A stretch of 64,000 nucleotides of DNA from Oenococcus kitaharae DSM 17330 (lineage in GTDB: Bacteria; Bacillota; Bacilli; Lactobacillales; Lactobacillaceae): assembly GCF_000241055.1 (NCBI RefSeq), contig NZ_CM001398.1:1719100-1783099 (forward strand). Direction: 5' to 3'. Below are positions 23,010 through 33,161 of the stretch, one piece after another. The stretch's first letter is position 1. Each line of letters opens with the position of its first letter. The translations under genes were made by a program, and so were the position numbers. The notes beneath the pieces were generated by a model. That model worked only from the letters and a program-made list of their open reading frames with translations. It was not told the origin of the DNA and made no database searches.

Positions 23010-24443
23010 TCACAGGATCGGTGACAGTAAGCGCGAAAACTTTTGCAGTACCGTCATCCAAACCCCCTGTCCATCGAAATCTTCCTGACTCAGAAGTTTT
23101 GACTGTGACACATCTTTAGTGATTTGATTCTTGATTTTGTTGGCAAACTTGGCACTGTAAATAAAAGCATTTGCTTCAAAACTCAATTCAAAGGACCGAA
23201 TATCCATATTAGCAGAACCAATGCTGATAATTTCATCATCGATCATTAATAATTTGCTGTGCAGAAAACCATTATCATAACGATAAACATGTGCGCCAGC
23301 CTGTATCAACTCTTGTGCATAATACTGTGTTGCGCGATAAACAAAGGGATGGTCTGGTCGATTGGGAATAAAAACATCTACTTTAACACCGGCAGCCAGA
23401 GCAATCAGCAGGTTTTCAAAAATCGGTTGATCGGGAATTAAATATGGCGTCTGAATCGTAATCGTTTTTGTAGCAAGACTAATCATTTTCAAATAGCCTT
23501 GTTTAATCTGATCAACAAGCGATTCCGGGCCGGACGAAACAATTTGAATCGGATGAATACCGTTGACTTGTGTTGCTGGAAAGTAATCCGCCAGAAAAGA
23601 TAATTTGTCATCTTCCTTAGCTGTGGCATTCCAATCAATAAAGAAACGTGATTGCAATGACAGAACGGCATCTCCAACAATTTTCAACTGTGAATCACGC
23701 CAATTACCGAATTTTTTTGATTTCCCCAGATACTGGTCACCAACATTAAAGCCGCCGATATAGCCAACTTTTCCGTCGATGACGACAACCTTGCGGTGAA
23801 AACGAAAATTGATTCTCAACGCAAGCAGCTGAAAACGCCGCGTTAAAAAAGGATAAATGATACCACCAGCCTGCTGTAAGCGGCGGTACATACGGCGATG
23901 AGTACCGTGAGAACCATAAGCATCATAAATCACACGAACTTCAACACCTGCTTGGGCTTTTTTGGTCAGCAGATCAATTAGCTTGTTACCGGTTGGATCG
24001 TCAAAAATAGAAAAAAAAGCCAAATGAATATGGTCCTGTGCCTTCTCGATTTCAAGAAATAAATCATCAAAAAAATCTTGACCATCAAAAAAGGTATCAA
24101 GATCATTGCCATAGGTCAGAATCGCTCCGCTGTTACTGGCAAACAGTTTAGAAAGCATTGTGGCATTTTCATCCAGCTTCAAATGATGATTGTAATATTT
24201 TTGATTATCCCGAATCTGTTCTCGGCCAACAATTTCCTGACTGGTAAAATCAAAAATTTTTTTATCAGAGATTCGGCGTCCTGTAAACCAATAAATAACA
24301 AAGCCAAAAACAGGTACAAATAACAGGACAACTAGCCATGCCCAAATTCTGCTAACCTCTCTTTTGCTCCAGAAAACCGTTACAACCGCAAAGAAAGCAT
24401 TCAGCAATAATATAACCGAAATTATGTAGAAAAATAAATTCAT
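23010..24443 (-). CDS. cls: cardiolipin synthase
   Basis: A 477-aa membrane enzyme condensing two phosphatidylglycerol molecules to cardiolipin. Two N-terminal membrane helices (about 1-22 and 32-53) precede two phospholipase D motifs: H216/K218/D223 (HRKVVVID) and H395/K397/D402 (HSKLLMID), both complete with the following GSxN-type residues. Length is typical for Gram-positive Cls. It stands where minC-minD often follow mreBCD in lactobacilli. It may be co-transcribed from the mreB promoter, as mreD ends 4 bp upstream. Confidence 0.95.
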   Translation of the reverse strand: MNLFFYIISVILLLNAFFAVVTVFWSKREVSRIWAWLVVLLFVPVFGFVIYWFTGRRISDKKIFDFTSQEIVGREQIRDNQKYYNHHLKLDENATMLSKLFASNSGAILTYGNDLDTFFDGQDFFDDLFLEIEKAQDHIHLAFFSIFDDPTGNKLIDLLTKKAQAGVEVRVIYDAYGSHGTHRRMYRRLQQAGGIIYPFLTRRFQLLALRINFRFHRKVVVIDGKVGYIGGFNVGDQYLGKSKKFGNWRDSQLKIVGDAVLSLQSRFFIDWNATAKEDDKLSFLADYFPATQVNGIHPIQIVSSGPESLVDQIKQGYLKMISLATKTITIQTPYLIPDQPIFENLLIALAAGVKVDVFIPNRPDHPFVYRATQYYAQELIQAGAHVYRYDNGFLHSKLLMIDDEIISIGSANMDIRSFELSFEANAFIYSAKFANKIKNQITKDVSQSKLLSQEDFDGQGVWMTVLQKFSRLLSPIL

Positions 24444-24447
24444 GGGA

Positions 24448-24993
24448 TTAGCTATTAATTATATAAGTCAAAGACTCAACCGGACGATAAAATATCATCT
24501 CAATAAGACTATTTATGAAAATCGTTGGAAATACAGTGAAAATCAGGTAATTAACCAGACTAATATTAACTTCCCCGGTTAAGATACCGGTGATATAAAT
24601 GAGGCTGTAAAAAACAAGCAAACCGGTTGCCACTGTCCAAAACGAAGAGAGAATTCGATAGGGAATATGTGGATCCAGCAAGAAGACAGTATAAGCGGAT
24701 AAAAGATAAGCGGTTAGATAGCTGCCAATAGACTGTGTGTAATAAAGATCGAAGAGCAACCCAAGTAATACCAGCCACCACCAAAAATGAAAATGGCGAT
24801 CGGACCGAAAATGAATCGTGTAAAAAATGCCAATAAAAGTCAGATTGGGCAGAATTGTCCAGTTTGCAAAAGACAAAAAACCGGAAAAAGCCGCCATTAA
24901 TGAGCCATCAACGAATATTAACACAATTAAAATAACTGGATAAACAATAGCGGGACGGAAAAAACGATGCGTCGAAACATGGCGATTATTCAT
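24448..24993 (-). CDS. mreD: rod shape-determining protein MreD
   Basis: A 181-aa very hydrophobic protein with about five membrane helices, recognised mainly by its place directly after mreC and its typical length; MreD sequences are poorly conserved. It overlaps mreC by 4 bp. With MreC and MreB it forms part of the elongation machinery for side-wall peptidoglycan. Confidence 0.85.
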   Translation of the reverse strand: MNNRHVSTHRFFRPAIVYPVILIVLIFVDGSLMAAFSGFLSFANWTILPNLTFIGIFYTIHFRSDRHFHFWWWLVLLGLLFDLYYTQSIGSYLTAYLLSAYTVFLLDPHIPYRILSSFWTVATGLLVFYSLIYITGILTGEVNISLVNYLIFTVFPTIFINSLIEMIFYRPVESLTYIINS

Positions 24994-25838
24994 TCCCCAC
25001 CTACCTGAGTGACCGCGAGAACGCTGGAAATATCGGATAGATCGGCGGCGGGACGAATATAAATTTGTTTGGCAACGCCATAAGCATCATCACGTACGCT
25101 CGCAACTCGGCCAACGTATAAACCCTTAGGCAGGATGCCGCCAAGTCCCGATGTCTGCACCAAACTGCCTTTTTTAATCGTTGATTGCGTGCTGAGCTCA
25201 TCTAAAATCAGTTGATCACTACTGCGGTTATAGCCAGAAATGACACCGTTAATCGTTGTGCTGCCGCTGTTGACCTGTACTGGAAAACGATCAGCATCAG
25301 CCGTCATATTCGAAATAAGCGTCACTTTACTGCTTGTATTCGACACTTGACTCACTTTGCCGATCAATCCCCGAGAATCCAGGATAGGCGCATTCTTTTT
25401 AATGCCGGCATTAATACCTTGATTAATAATCAACTGTGAATTCCAGCTGCTGGGTGTGCGGCTGATAACAACGGCGCTCACAGTCTGATAATCAGTCAGT
25501 GAATTTTTCAGTTTTAAATTGGCCTTCAGTTCCTTATTTTCTTTTTCCAAGGTCTGAATCCGAATTTGATCAGCCGCAATGCGGTCAACTCTTTTAACCA
25601 AATGCTGGTTTTCTTCATAAGTCTTAAATAGTTGTGTTAATGAATTTGTTGATCGGCTCAAGACACTGGTTGGTGCTGAAACACCGCGACCAAAAAAAGC
25701 CGCCATATCCGAGGCGAAACGCTGTATCACCGGAATACCGCTAGCTCTGCCGTAAAAGACACTTGAGCCCACAATAAGACCCACAGCTACGATAATCGAA
25801 GCTATCGTAATTAAAATTTTCTTTCCATTAAATCGCAA
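24990..25838 (-). CDS. mreC: rod shape-determining protein MreC
   Basis: A 282-aa bitopic protein with a short cytoplasmic tail, one membrane helix (about 8-27), a coiled coil (about 75-110, with repeated KEN/LKAN heptads) and the double beta-barrel MreC domain to the C-terminus. It is the scaffold that links cytosolic MreB to the peptidoglycan synthases outside. It lies 30 bp after mreB and overlaps mreD. Confidence 0.92.
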   Translation of the reverse strand: MRFNGKKILITIASIIVAVGLIVGSSVFYGRASGIPVIQRFASDMAAFFGRGVSAPTSVLSRSTNSLTQLFKTYEENQHLVKRVDRIAADQIRIQTLEKENKELKANLKLKNSLTDYQTVSAVVISRTPSSWNSQLIINQGINAGIKKNAPILDSRGLIGKVSQVSNTSSKVTLISNMTADADRFPVQVNSGSTTINGVISGYNRSSDQLILDELSTQSTIKKGSLVQTSGLGGILPKGLYVGRVASVRDDAYGVAKQIYIRPAADLSDISSVLAVTQVGGE

Positions 25839-25868
25839 GACTCATCCAGACCCAACTACTTATTATTT

Positions 25869-26873
25869 TTACTTAAATTGCATCTGCGAAGAACGCAGCA
25901 TTTCACCCAGCCCGTTAGCAACTGCTTCTTGCGGATTAGGCGCAATAAAAACAGGCACGTGAACAGTATCTGCAATCACGCGGTCAAGAAACCTTAAATT
26001 AGCACCGCCGCCTGTCAGTGTAATACCGCGGTCAATGATATCAGATACAAGTTCCGGTAGAGATTCCTCTAGCGTTGTCTGAATTTCAACCAGAATATGG
26101 CTGACTGGACTGGCAATGGCAAGTGCAACATCTTCTGCTGTCACATCGCGTTGAGCGGGCAGCCCGGAAATTAGGTCAATGCCCTTAACTGTAGCCGAAC
26201 CCAGCTGCTTAGCAGCTTTAACATCAGCGGAACCAATCTCTTCTTTTAAAATCTGAGCATCACCTTCAGAAATGCGGAAATTGTAGCGTTGCAGAACCAT
26301 GTCTTTAATGGCTTCGTTCATCGCATCCCCAGCAAAAGTCGTTGAACGAGAAGCATTGGCTTTGCCCAAGCTGATCGTGGCGATGTCCACTGTACCACCG
26401 CCTAAATCGACCACCATTGTGCCAGGTGCGTCATAGACGGGTAAACCAGCTCCAACAGCCGCCGCAATTGGTTCATCGATCACGTAAGCATCGCGGACAC
26501 CGGCAGATTGGGCAGCGTCTTTAACAGCTCGGCGTTCAACTTCAGTGACACCACTAGGAACGCCGATAATCGCTAAGGGTTTTCCGGGACGATTATTATA
26601 GGCCACATTCAAAAAGTACTTTAAAAGACCCACTGTCGCGTCCAAATCAGAAATGACGCCTTTACGCAAAGGGCGGATGACTGAAATCGTAGGCGGATTC
26701 TTTTCAAACATTTTATGCGCTGCTGACCCAACAGCCATCAATTCACCAGTCGCAGTATCTTTTGCAACGAAACTCGGTTCGTTGATGATAATACCCGAGC
26801 CTTCTAAAAAGACCAGAGTATTGCTTGTGCCGAGATCAATCCCGACATTTTTTTGTCCAAATCCTAATGCCAT
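25869..26873 (-). CDS. mreB: rod shape-determining protein MreB (actin homologue)
   Basis: A 334-aa actin-like ATPase. The phosphate-1 motif DLGTSNT is at residues 13-19, the phosphate-2 region is VVDLGGGTVDIA, and the adenosine-binding segment LTGGGANL lies near the C-terminus. It organises wall synthesis at the membrane. ATG follows AAGGAT; an extended -10 promoter stands 20-25 bp before it. Its presence in an otherwise coccoid or ovoid genus (if the genus call is right) is notable but not unique. Confidence 0.96.
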   Translation of the reverse strand: MALGFGQKNVGIDLGTSNTLVFLEGSGIIINEPSFVAKDTATGELMAVGSAAHKMFEKNPPTISVIRPLRKGVISDLDATVGLLKYFLNVAYNNRPGKPLAIIGVPSGVTEVERRAVKDAAQSAGVRDAYVIDEPIAAAVGAGLPVYDAPGTMVVDLGGGTVDIATISLGKANASRSTTFAGDAMNEAIKDMVLQRYNFRISEGDAQILKEEIGSADVKAAKQLGSATVKGIDLISGLPAQRDVTAEDVALAIASPVSHILVEIQTTLEESLPELVSDIIDRGITLTGGGANLRFLDRVIADTVHVPVFIAPNPQEAVANGLGEMLRSSQMQFK

Positions 26874-26891
26874 ATATGTCCTATCCTTACA

Positions 26892-26900
26892 AGTATAACA
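26892..26900 (-). promoter_or_regulatory. mreB promoter (extended -10)
   Basis: The minus strand reads TGTTATACT between folC and mreB. The -35 is poor (AAAGGC at 17 bp). It is the same type of extended -10 as before csp. Confidence 0.5.
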
Positions 26901-26920
26901 CGCAGTTTTTCAGCGCCTTT

Positions 26921-28132
26921 TCACTTTTTTTGCAATTTATTTTTCAGATAAATCCGCGCCTGGCTGACGAAATAGAGGGATCCAGTCACCACGATCATCT
27001 GCTTTTCATTGTCTATTTTTTCAAGCAGTTCGTCCAACTGTTTATGCCATTCTTCATAATGATCCGATTCAGCTGTCTGACGGTATGATTCCCAATTAAC
27101 TGGAAAAACCTTGGCAAAAGGTAGATTATCAAAGTTTCTAACTGAAATTTTTTTCTTTTCCAAATGACCGAACACAATTAATTGCTCCCGATCACCATAT
27201 TCACGCAGCAGCGAATCAGTCAATATGGCAAGCCCTTGTGGATTATGTGCGCCATCAACGATAATCAGAGGATTCTTAGAAATAATTTCCATGCGGGCCG
27301 GCCAGGAAACGTGGTTAATAAATTTGATCAATTTATCAGTTGTCCAAAAATCGATTATCTCCAAGAAGCGTTCATTTGGCAGAATATTATGCAGATAAAT
27401 TTTGACCACAGCCCAAGCCAAGGCCGCATTATATCTTTGATAGTAGCCGCGTGAAACTTTTAGCTTGCTATCAATCTCACCGTAGGGTACCTGCAGATCC
27501 TGAGCCTGTTTTTCCACGACCTCTTTAGCTTCACTGGGCAAACGGCCGTAAAGCAGCGCTTTCGTGGTTTTTTTAACGATACCGACCTTTTGGTAAGCAA
27601 TTTTCGCTAATGTGTCGCCAAGAATGTCCATGTGATCCATGCCAACACTAGTAATAACTGCCACCGTGGCATCTATCACATTGGTTGAGTCCCAAAGGCC
27701 GCCGATACCAACTTCAATCACCAAGGCGTCCAGGTGGGATTCGGAAAAATACAGGAGCGCAATGGCAGTAATCACTTCAAATTCAGTCTGGTTTGTATAA
27801 TAATCAGCGATCCGCTGTGTGTAGACGGTCAAATCGCTATCAGAAATATATTGGCCGTCAATTTCAATCCGCTCATTAAATTTAATAATAAAAGGAGAAA
27901 TATAGAGGCCAGTCTTAAAGCCGCTGGCAGTCAAAATAGCCTGCGAAAAGCGTGAAACAGATCCCTTGCCATTGGTGCCGGTCACATGAATGACCGGCGG
28001 TAGTTTTTTCTCTGGGTGACCCAAACTCTCTAGTAAAGCCAGTATTCTTTTTTGAGTATCATGCTCGACTCGAAGACCAGGACGGGTCAGCGAATGAATC
28101 CATGCAATAGCTTGTTCTGCGTTTTCAATCAT
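26921..28132 (-). CDS. folC: folylpolyglutamate synthase / dihydrofolate synthase
   Basis: A 403-aa Mur-ligase-fold enzyme adding glutamate to folates. The P-loop TGTNGKGS is near residue 51-58, with the family's DHxxxLG region ([17 protein letters not shown]) and the C-terminal domain motif DGAHNP. It overlaps the end of valS by 8 bp, as is usual in Bacilli where folC follows valS, so it should be under the same T-box control. Confidence 0.95.
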   Translation of the reverse strand: MIENAEQAIAWIHSLTRPGLRVEHDTQKRILALLESLGHPEKKLPPVIHVTGTNGKGSVSRFSQAILTASGFKTGLYISPFIIKFNERIEIDGQYISDSDLTVYTQRIADYYTNQTEFEVITAIALLYFSESHLDALVIEVGIGGLWDSTNVIDATVAVITSVGMDHMDILGDTLAKIAYQKVGIVKKTTKALLYGRLPSEAKEVVEKQAQDLQVPYGEIDSKLKVSRGYYQRYNAALAWAVVKIYLHNILPNERFLEIIDFWTTDKLIKFINHVSWPARMEIISKNPLIIVDGAHNPQGLAILTDSLLREYGDREQLIVFGHLEKKKISVRNFDNLPFAKVFPVNWESYRQTAESDHYEEWHKQLDELLEKIDNEKQMIVVTGSLYFVSQARIYLKNKLQKK

Positions 28133-30836
28133 GGCTGCTTTCTTTTAATGTCTGAATCCGTTCCTGCGTAGCTGATAATTTAGCCTGCCAGTCATCCAGC
28201 TTTTCTCTTTCTGCTGCGACAACTTTTTCTGGTGCTGACGATGTAAATTTCTCGTTGGCCAGTTTGCCGCTAGACCGTTTGACTTCGGCTTGGAATTTTG
28301 CCGCTTGTTTTTCCAAACGCTGAACTTCTTCGCCCAAATCAACCAACTCAGCCAAAGGCACATACACCACTGCACCATTGATTACCTGAGACATCGCCAG
28401 GGCCGGGGCCTGGATATCCGGCGCAATCACCAAGGATTTAGGGTGGCCGAATCGCTGAATATAATCTGTATTCTCCTGGAAGACAGTTCTCAAATCGTCG
28501 TCTTCTGTCTGAATCAGAATATCAACAGGCGTTGAAATGGCTGCTTTGGCTTCAGACCGGATATTTCTAATGGCTGTTATCAAATCCTGCAAGGCAGAAA
28601 ATGATGTCTCAGCTTGTTTATCGGATAAAGCCGGATTAACAGTTGGATAGTCAGCGATCACAAGGCTTTCTTGTGCTTTCCGGCCGGGCAGCTGCTGCCA
28701 AATAGCCTCTGTGACAAAAGGCATAATCGGATGCAGCAGTCGTAATGTCTGGTCGAGGACATAAGCTAAAATCTGCTGAACCGGCGTCTTGCCTTTATTG
28801 CCACCAGCGCCTAGCGTCTCTTTAGTCATCTCGATATACCAATCGGCGAAATCGTCCCAAATGAAGTTATACAGCTGACGTCCAGCTTCACCAAATTCGA
28901 ATTTATCAAAATTGCTTGTTACTTTGTCGATCGTGGCAGTCAAACGCGACAAAATCCAACGATCGGCCAACGTCATTTGATCAGCTGACGGCAGCTGTAC
29001 CAGTGTATTATCATCGAGGTTCATTAACACATAACGGGAGACATTCCAAATTTTATTAATGAAATTCCAAGCCGAATCCATCTTGTCATAAGAGAAATTC
29101 AAATCTTGGCCCGGCGTTGAACCCGTTGACAAAAACCAACGCAAGGCATCAGCGCCATACTTAGCAATCACATCCATGGGATCGATGCCGTTTCCTAATG
29201 ACTTAGACATCTTGCGTCCCTGGGCATCACGAATTAAGCCGTGGATCAGGACGTTTTTAAAGGGCCTCTGGCCAGTAAATTGCCGGCCTTGAAAAATCAT
29301 ACGGCTAATCCAGAAGAAAATAATGTCATAGCCTGTCACCATTGTCGTAGTCGGGTAAAAACGTTTGTAATCAGGACTTTTCGTATCCGGCCAGCCCATC
29401 GTTGAAAAAGGCCATAAAGCGCTGGAAAACCAAGTATCCAAAACATCTGGGTCCTGTACCCAATCATCGCCTTTGGGTGCTGTCAAACCAACATAAGTCT
29501 CGGTTTTTCCGCTTGCGTCTTTTCGATACCAGGCCGGGATGCGATGACCCCACCAAAGTTGACGGGAGATGACCCAATCATGGACATTCTCCATCCACTT
29601 TGTATAGGTATCTTCAAAACGAGTCGGCCAAAAATCGACATGTTCATTAGTAATTCCCTGCATCTTTAAGGCTTGCTGTGCTAAAGGCTGCATTTTAACA
29701 AACCACTGCGTCGACAAACGTGATTCGATTTGGACATCAGTTCTTTCTGAGTGGCCAACAGAGTGGACAATCGGATCAATTTTCAGCATGTAACCGCCGC
29801 TTTTTAGGTCCGCGACCATAGCTTTGCGCGCTTGGAAACGATCCATTCCCTTGTATGGCCCGGCATTTTCATTCATTGAAGCATCTTCATTCATCGTGTT
29901 GATGCGAGGCAGGTTATGACGATTGCCCACTTGAAAATCATTGGGATCATGTGCTGGCGTGATCTTGACCATACCAGTTCCAAAATCCTTATCAACATAC
30001 TGGTCAGCAATGATTTCAACTTCACGGTTCACCAAAGGTACACGAATTTTTCTGCCGACTAAGTCTTTATAGCGCTCATCAGAAGGATTAACAGCCACGG
30101 CCGTGTCGCCGAACATTGTTTCTGGGCGCGTGGTCGCGATTTCAATATAATGCTGGCCGTTAAACACATAATCTGGATCAACAAAAGGATATTTAACGTG
30201 ATAAAAAGCGCCCTGATCGTCTTTATGGATGACTTCAATATCAGACAGAGCTGTACGCGCTTGAGGATCCCAGTTGATGATGTACTCGCCGCGGTAAATT
30301 AATTTTTTCTTGTACATATCAACAAAAACTTTACGAACGGCATCATTCAGCCCTTGATCCAAAGTGAAGCGTTCCCGCGTAAAATCTAACGAAAGACCTA
30401 ATTTTTCCCACTGAGATTTAATAATACTGGCATACTCGTCTTTCCACTGCCAGACCTGATCAACGAATTTTTTCCGACCTAAATCATAACGGCTGGTCCC
30501 TTGTTCGCGCAAGCGTGCTTCGACTTTAGCTTGAGTGGCAATACCAGCATGATCCATGCCAGGCAGCCACAAAGTGTCATAACCCTGCATGCGTTTTTGA
30601 CGGATCAGCATGTCTTGTAAAGTCGTGTCCCAGGCATGGCCCAGATGCAGTTTGCCAGTCACATTTGGCGGTGGAATGACAATTGAATATGCCTCAGGCT
30701 GTGCATCGGCATATTTTTGTTTATTTAGTTTTTTGTCAACGTCTGGATTGAACAGTTCGGCTTTTTGCCAACGGTCGTACATCCCTTTTTCGACCTCGGT
30801 CGGATTATATTTGGTCGACATTTTAATCTCGCGCAT
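28125..30836 (-). CDS. valS: valine-tRNA ligase
   Basis: A 903-aa class I synthetase charging tRNA-Val. HIGH appears as HLGHAWD in the N-terminal Rossmann fold, KMSKS is intact ([11 protein letters not shown]), a CP1 editing domain lies between them, and the C-terminal coiled coil (about 835-895) is typical of ValRS. ATG at 30836 is preceded by AAAGGG; a second ATG five codons in has only a weak site. Expression should respond to uncharged tRNA-Val through the T-box at 30979-31154. The small ORF just upstream ends one base before this ATG. Confidence 0.97.
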   Translation of the reverse strand: MREIKMSTKYNPTEVEKGMYDRWQKAELFNPDVDKKLNKQKYADAQPEAYSIVIPPPNVTGKLHLGHAWDTTLQDMLIRQKRMQGYDTLWLPGMDHAGIATQAKVEARLREQGTSRYDLGRKKFVDQVWQWKDEYASIIKSQWEKLGLSLDFTRERFTLDQGLNDAVRKVFVDMYKKKLIYRGEYIINWDPQARTALSDIEVIHKDDQGAFYHVKYPFVDPDYVFNGQHYIEIATTRPETMFGDTAVAVNPSDERYKDLVGRKIRVPLVNREVEIIADQYVDKDFGTGMVKITPAHDPNDFQVGNRHNLPRINTMNEDASMNENAGPYKGMDRFQARKAMVADLKSGGYMLKIDPIVHSVGHSERTDVQIESRLSTQWFVKMQPLAQQALKMQGITNEHVDFWPTRFEDTYTKWMENVHDWVISRQLWWGHRIPAWYRKDASGKTETYVGLTAPKGDDWVQDPDVLDTWFSSALWPFSTMGWPDTKSPDYKRFYPTTTMVTGYDIIFFWISRMIFQGRQFTGQRPFKNVLIHGLIRDAQGRKMSKSLGNGIDPMDVIAKYGADALRWFLSTGSTPGQDLNFSYDKMDSAWNFINKIWNVSRYVLMNLDDNTLVQLPSADQMTLADRWILSRLTATIDKVTSNFDKFEFGEAGRQLYNFIWDDFADWYIEMTKETLGAGGNKGKTPVQQILAYVLDQTLRLLHPIMPFVTEAIWQQLPGRKAQESLVIADYPTVNPALSDKQAETSFSALQDLITAIRNIRSEAKAAISTPVDILIQTEDDDLRTVFQENTDYIQRFGHPKSLVIAPDIQAPALAMSQVINGAVVYVPLAELVDLGEEVQRLEKQAAKFQAEVKRSSGKLANEKFTSSAPEKVVAAEREKLDDWQAKLSATQERIQTLKESSHD

Positions 30837-30837
30837 C

Positions 30838-30972
30838 TCACTTGCCCTTTCTTCTTAAGCGGAAAAAGATCACCAAAGCAGCTATCAAAAATAAAACAGC
30901 TGCTAAATGCCATTTATCGTGAATTGTCAGCTCTAAAATTTTTCTTATTAACAATAATCTAGCTTGCATCAT
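30838..30972 (-). CDS. small putative membrane protein, 44 aa
   Basis: A 45-codon frame fills the space between the T-box terminator and valS. It starts ATGATG right after the terminator and ends TGA one base before the valS ATG. The product begins [11 protein letters not shown], has one hydrophobic helix (about residues 22-37) and ends in a basic tail RLRRKGK, a plausible single-pass protein. The valS ribosome binding site lies within its last codons, suggesting coupling. Its own ribosome binding site is poor: AGGG lies in the terminator arm. I do not recognise it, and chance cannot be excluded. Confidence 0.42.
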   Translation of the reverse strand: MMQARLLLIRKILELTIHDKWHLAAVLFLIAALVIFFRLRRKGK

Positions 30973-30978
30973 CAAATT

Positions 30979-31154
30979 AAAAGCGCCCTAGGAAAAATCC
31001 CGGGACGCTTCTGCGTGGTACCACCCAAGTTGCCTGTTGCCAAGCCGCTTAATATTTATTTTCCGCAATCTCTTAGCAACCTTCGGCCGGCTTGTGTCTG
31101 ACTCGCAGCAAACGTCAGATCTCTGAACACAATAAAGCTTACTCCTCTAAGTTG
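30979..31154 (-). promoter_or_regulatory. valine T-box leader with terminator
   Basis: The minus-strand leader has the T-box core GGGTGGTACCACG (31013-31026), followed by a terminator AGCGTCCCGGGA / CCTAGGGCGCT plus T run (30979-31009). Stem I is closed by CTTAG / CTAAG and has GAGTA on its 5' side opposite CGAAG. By analogy with the glyQS leader the specifier codon directly follows CGAAG and reads GTT (31078-31080), a valine codon. The UGGU of the T-box bulge fits an ACCA tRNA end. Uncharged tRNA-Val would allow read-through into the small ORF, valS and folC. Confidence 0.93.
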
Positions 31155-31160
31155 TCTTTA

Positions 31161-31189
31161 AGTATATCTAAATGCCGCCTGCCTTTCAA
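31161..31189 (-). promoter_or_regulatory. valS operon promoter
   Basis: TTGAAA (31184-31189), 17 bp, TATACT (31161-31166) on the minus strand. The -35 touches the ezrA stop codon. The start is near 31154, just ahead of the T-box. Confidence 0.75.
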
Positions 31190-31190
31190 G

Positions 31191-32900
31191 CTAGAAAGGT
31201 GTCTGATTGCGATTGACATAGCCATCTCGCAAACGCCTGTAGCTGCCGGCTTCCACTTGATTTAAGGCGCGTCCGACAATATCGACTGTCCGGCTATAAT
31301 CCAGATCACGTTCATAATATAATCTAGCCTGCTGCAAGGCACTGATAATTTCCTGGCGGTCAACATAGCGATTAGCGTAATGAATTAATTCAACCGCCAA
31401 ATTTGCATTGACATACAATTCCGACGAGCTGGATTTCAAATCTGCCAGATCGGTTGTCACTTCATGCGCCTGGCGCTGTGCATCGTCCAAATTCACTCGG
31501 GCTGAAGCCACCATTTCGTTAAGCGATTTGATTTCATCCTGCACGGAGATAAACTGCAGGCGATAATCAGCTGGCAATCCCGGCATATCAACCTGTTCCA
31601 ACACACGACGAATATTAGAAAGTTCGCCAGCATATTGAAGTGAAATTCGTTTTAAATCATCAAAAACCTGCGGATAGGAACTGATTGTGACATACAGATC
31701 ACGCTGATTTTTAGAAATTTGGTCCAATTGTTTGAATAGGCCTAGCTGCGTTTGGCGCAAAGCTGTAAAAGGTGCCTTCTTTTCCCGCCAGCGTTTCACA
31801 TTGCCGTCGTTTTGCGCAGCAACTGATTTAATCTGTTCTGCCCAACCGCGGGTGTCTTCGACCTCTGAGTGCGACAAGATAAAACGCTGGTTTAAACGAT
31901 CAATTTCCAGAGTCAGCTCCTGATTTTGCGCACGAACATGGGCCAGTTCACCACTTAGTTTGCGATCATTTTTCTTAACATCGTATTCGGCACCAAACTC
32001 ATTATCAATCGTGTCGTACAAAGTTTTGATCTGAACCTCCAAAACAGCCTGTGCTTCAGTCGTTTTTTTAAGATTCAATGCCTTTAAACTATCAGAAATC
32101 CGTTGATAGCTTTTCTTCATATCGGAGATAACGACGTTAGGATCTGCGTCAAACACAAAGCCGCGTTTTGTTAAGGTATCGGCCCCGCTTTGCAATTCTT
32201 TAAAATTAGCTGGATAACGATTGACTAATTTGTCATAAAGCGGCGGAATATCAATCATCTTTTTTTCCAGATCATTGGTCTCAACACGCAAACGTTCATA
32301 AACATCAGTAGCAGCACTATGGTCGCCGGATTCGGTTAATTTGACAAATTTCGCAAAATTGTCTTCCAAGCCGGACAGAACATTTTCCAAAGGTTCTGCG
32401 GCTGGGCCGTATTTAAACGACTCGGCCAGTATTTTTTTGCGCAGGCGGTCATAACGAACCCGTAATTCATCAACTGCTTTACGATGTTCTTGATCAACTT
32501 CGTTGAGTTTTTCAAGGCCGTCTTGGATATCTTTAATCTTGGCCTGCGTTTCTTGCAATGTTGCATCCAAAGTATTAAATTCTTCTCGTGTCTTAAAGAC
32601 GTTTAATCCGCGTGCATCAAAAACAACCGAGTTGGCTAGCTGATCAATATGAAGGAACTTGGAATTCTCAATGTCATTGTAATCTGCTTCCAAACGCTGA
32701 TAATCATGCAGCGATTTACCTGTCAAACTCAGTTTGCGAGCATCCAGCAAAGCCTGGCGGACATTGATCTGTGCCAATTTGTCCTTTGCATCCACGATTT
32801 CGTTGGATCTCCGTGCAAAGGACCGCTGAAAAAGAATTGCTGCCAGATATGTCAGAAATAGAATTATAGAAATTATTAATACCCAAACCATAGCTGTCAT
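31191..32900 (-). CDS. ezrA: septation ring formation regulator EzrA
   Basis: A 569-aa bitopic protein with one N-terminal membrane helix (about 4-24) followed by long coiled-coil repeats over nearly the whole length, ending in the usual conserved patch with repeated aromatic residues. EzrA binds FtsZ, keeps Z-rings at midcell and links them to wall synthesis. Length fits the family (about 560-575). The stop is TAG. The start ATG has no good ribosome binding site; an ATG three codons later (MVWVL) is an alternative. Confidence 0.92.
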   Translation of the reverse strand: MTAMVWVLIISIILFLTYLAAILFQRSFARRSNEIVDAKDKLAQINVRQALLDARKLSLTGKSLHDYQRLEADYNDIENSKFLHIDQLANSVVFDARGLNVFKTREEFNTLDATLQETQAKIKDIQDGLEKLNEVDQEHRKAVDELRVRYDRLRKKILAESFKYGPAAEPLENVLSGLEDNFAKFVKLTESGDHSAATDVYERLRVETNDLEKKMIDIPPLYDKLVNRYPANFKELQSGADTLTKRGFVFDADPNVVISDMKKSYQRISDSLKALNLKKTTEAQAVLEVQIKTLYDTIDNEFGAEYDVKKNDRKLSGELAHVRAQNQELTLEIDRLNQRFILSHSEVEDTRGWAEQIKSVAAQNDGNVKRWREKKAPFTALRQTQLGLFKQLDQISKNQRDLYVTISSYPQVFDDLKRISLQYAGELSNIRRVLEQVDMPGLPADYRLQFISVQDEIKSLNEMVASARVNLDDAQRQAHEVTTDLADLKSSSSELYVNANLAVELIHYANRYVDRQEIISALQQARLYYERDLDYSRTVDIVGRALNQVEAGSYRRLRDGYVNRNQTPF

Positions 32901-32991
32901 TATTTTATGACTTGTTTGCCTGATTCTTGAAGAACATCAGCTTTTCTTAAAATCTAGTTCGCCTTCACACGAACGTGGGAAGCGGCTCAGC

Positions 32992-33020
32992 TTGCTTAAA
33001 AACCAAAATCCGTGTAGTAT
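32992..33020 (+). promoter_or_regulatory. rpsD promoter
   Basis: TTGCTT (32992-32997), 17 bp, TAGTAT (33015-33020) on the plus strand. TATATA directly after offers an alternative -10. The start falls near 33027. Confidence 0.55.
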
Positions 33021-33026
33021 ATAAGG

Positions 33027-33161
33027 GTTGTTTGCAGCAGTTAAACGAGAAGCTCGTCAACAAGTCAGTTTCAAAGCAAATCTTTGAGTAGGCAAGCTGT
33101 AGAACCGAAGCTGTTTTGCACGAATCTTGGTTTAGCCCATTTACAACAGAATGGAGAAAAT
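33027..33161 (+). promoter_or_regulatory. rpsD 5' leader, possible S4 autoregulation site
   Basis: A leader of about 135 nt precedes rpsD. It contains ACGAGAAGCTCGT (a tight hairpin, about 33047-33059) and a second structured part near CAAGCTGTAGAACCGAAGCTG. S4 represses its own mRNA through a leader pseudoknot in Bacilli. Position and length fit, but I could not verify the known fold. Confidence 0.4.
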
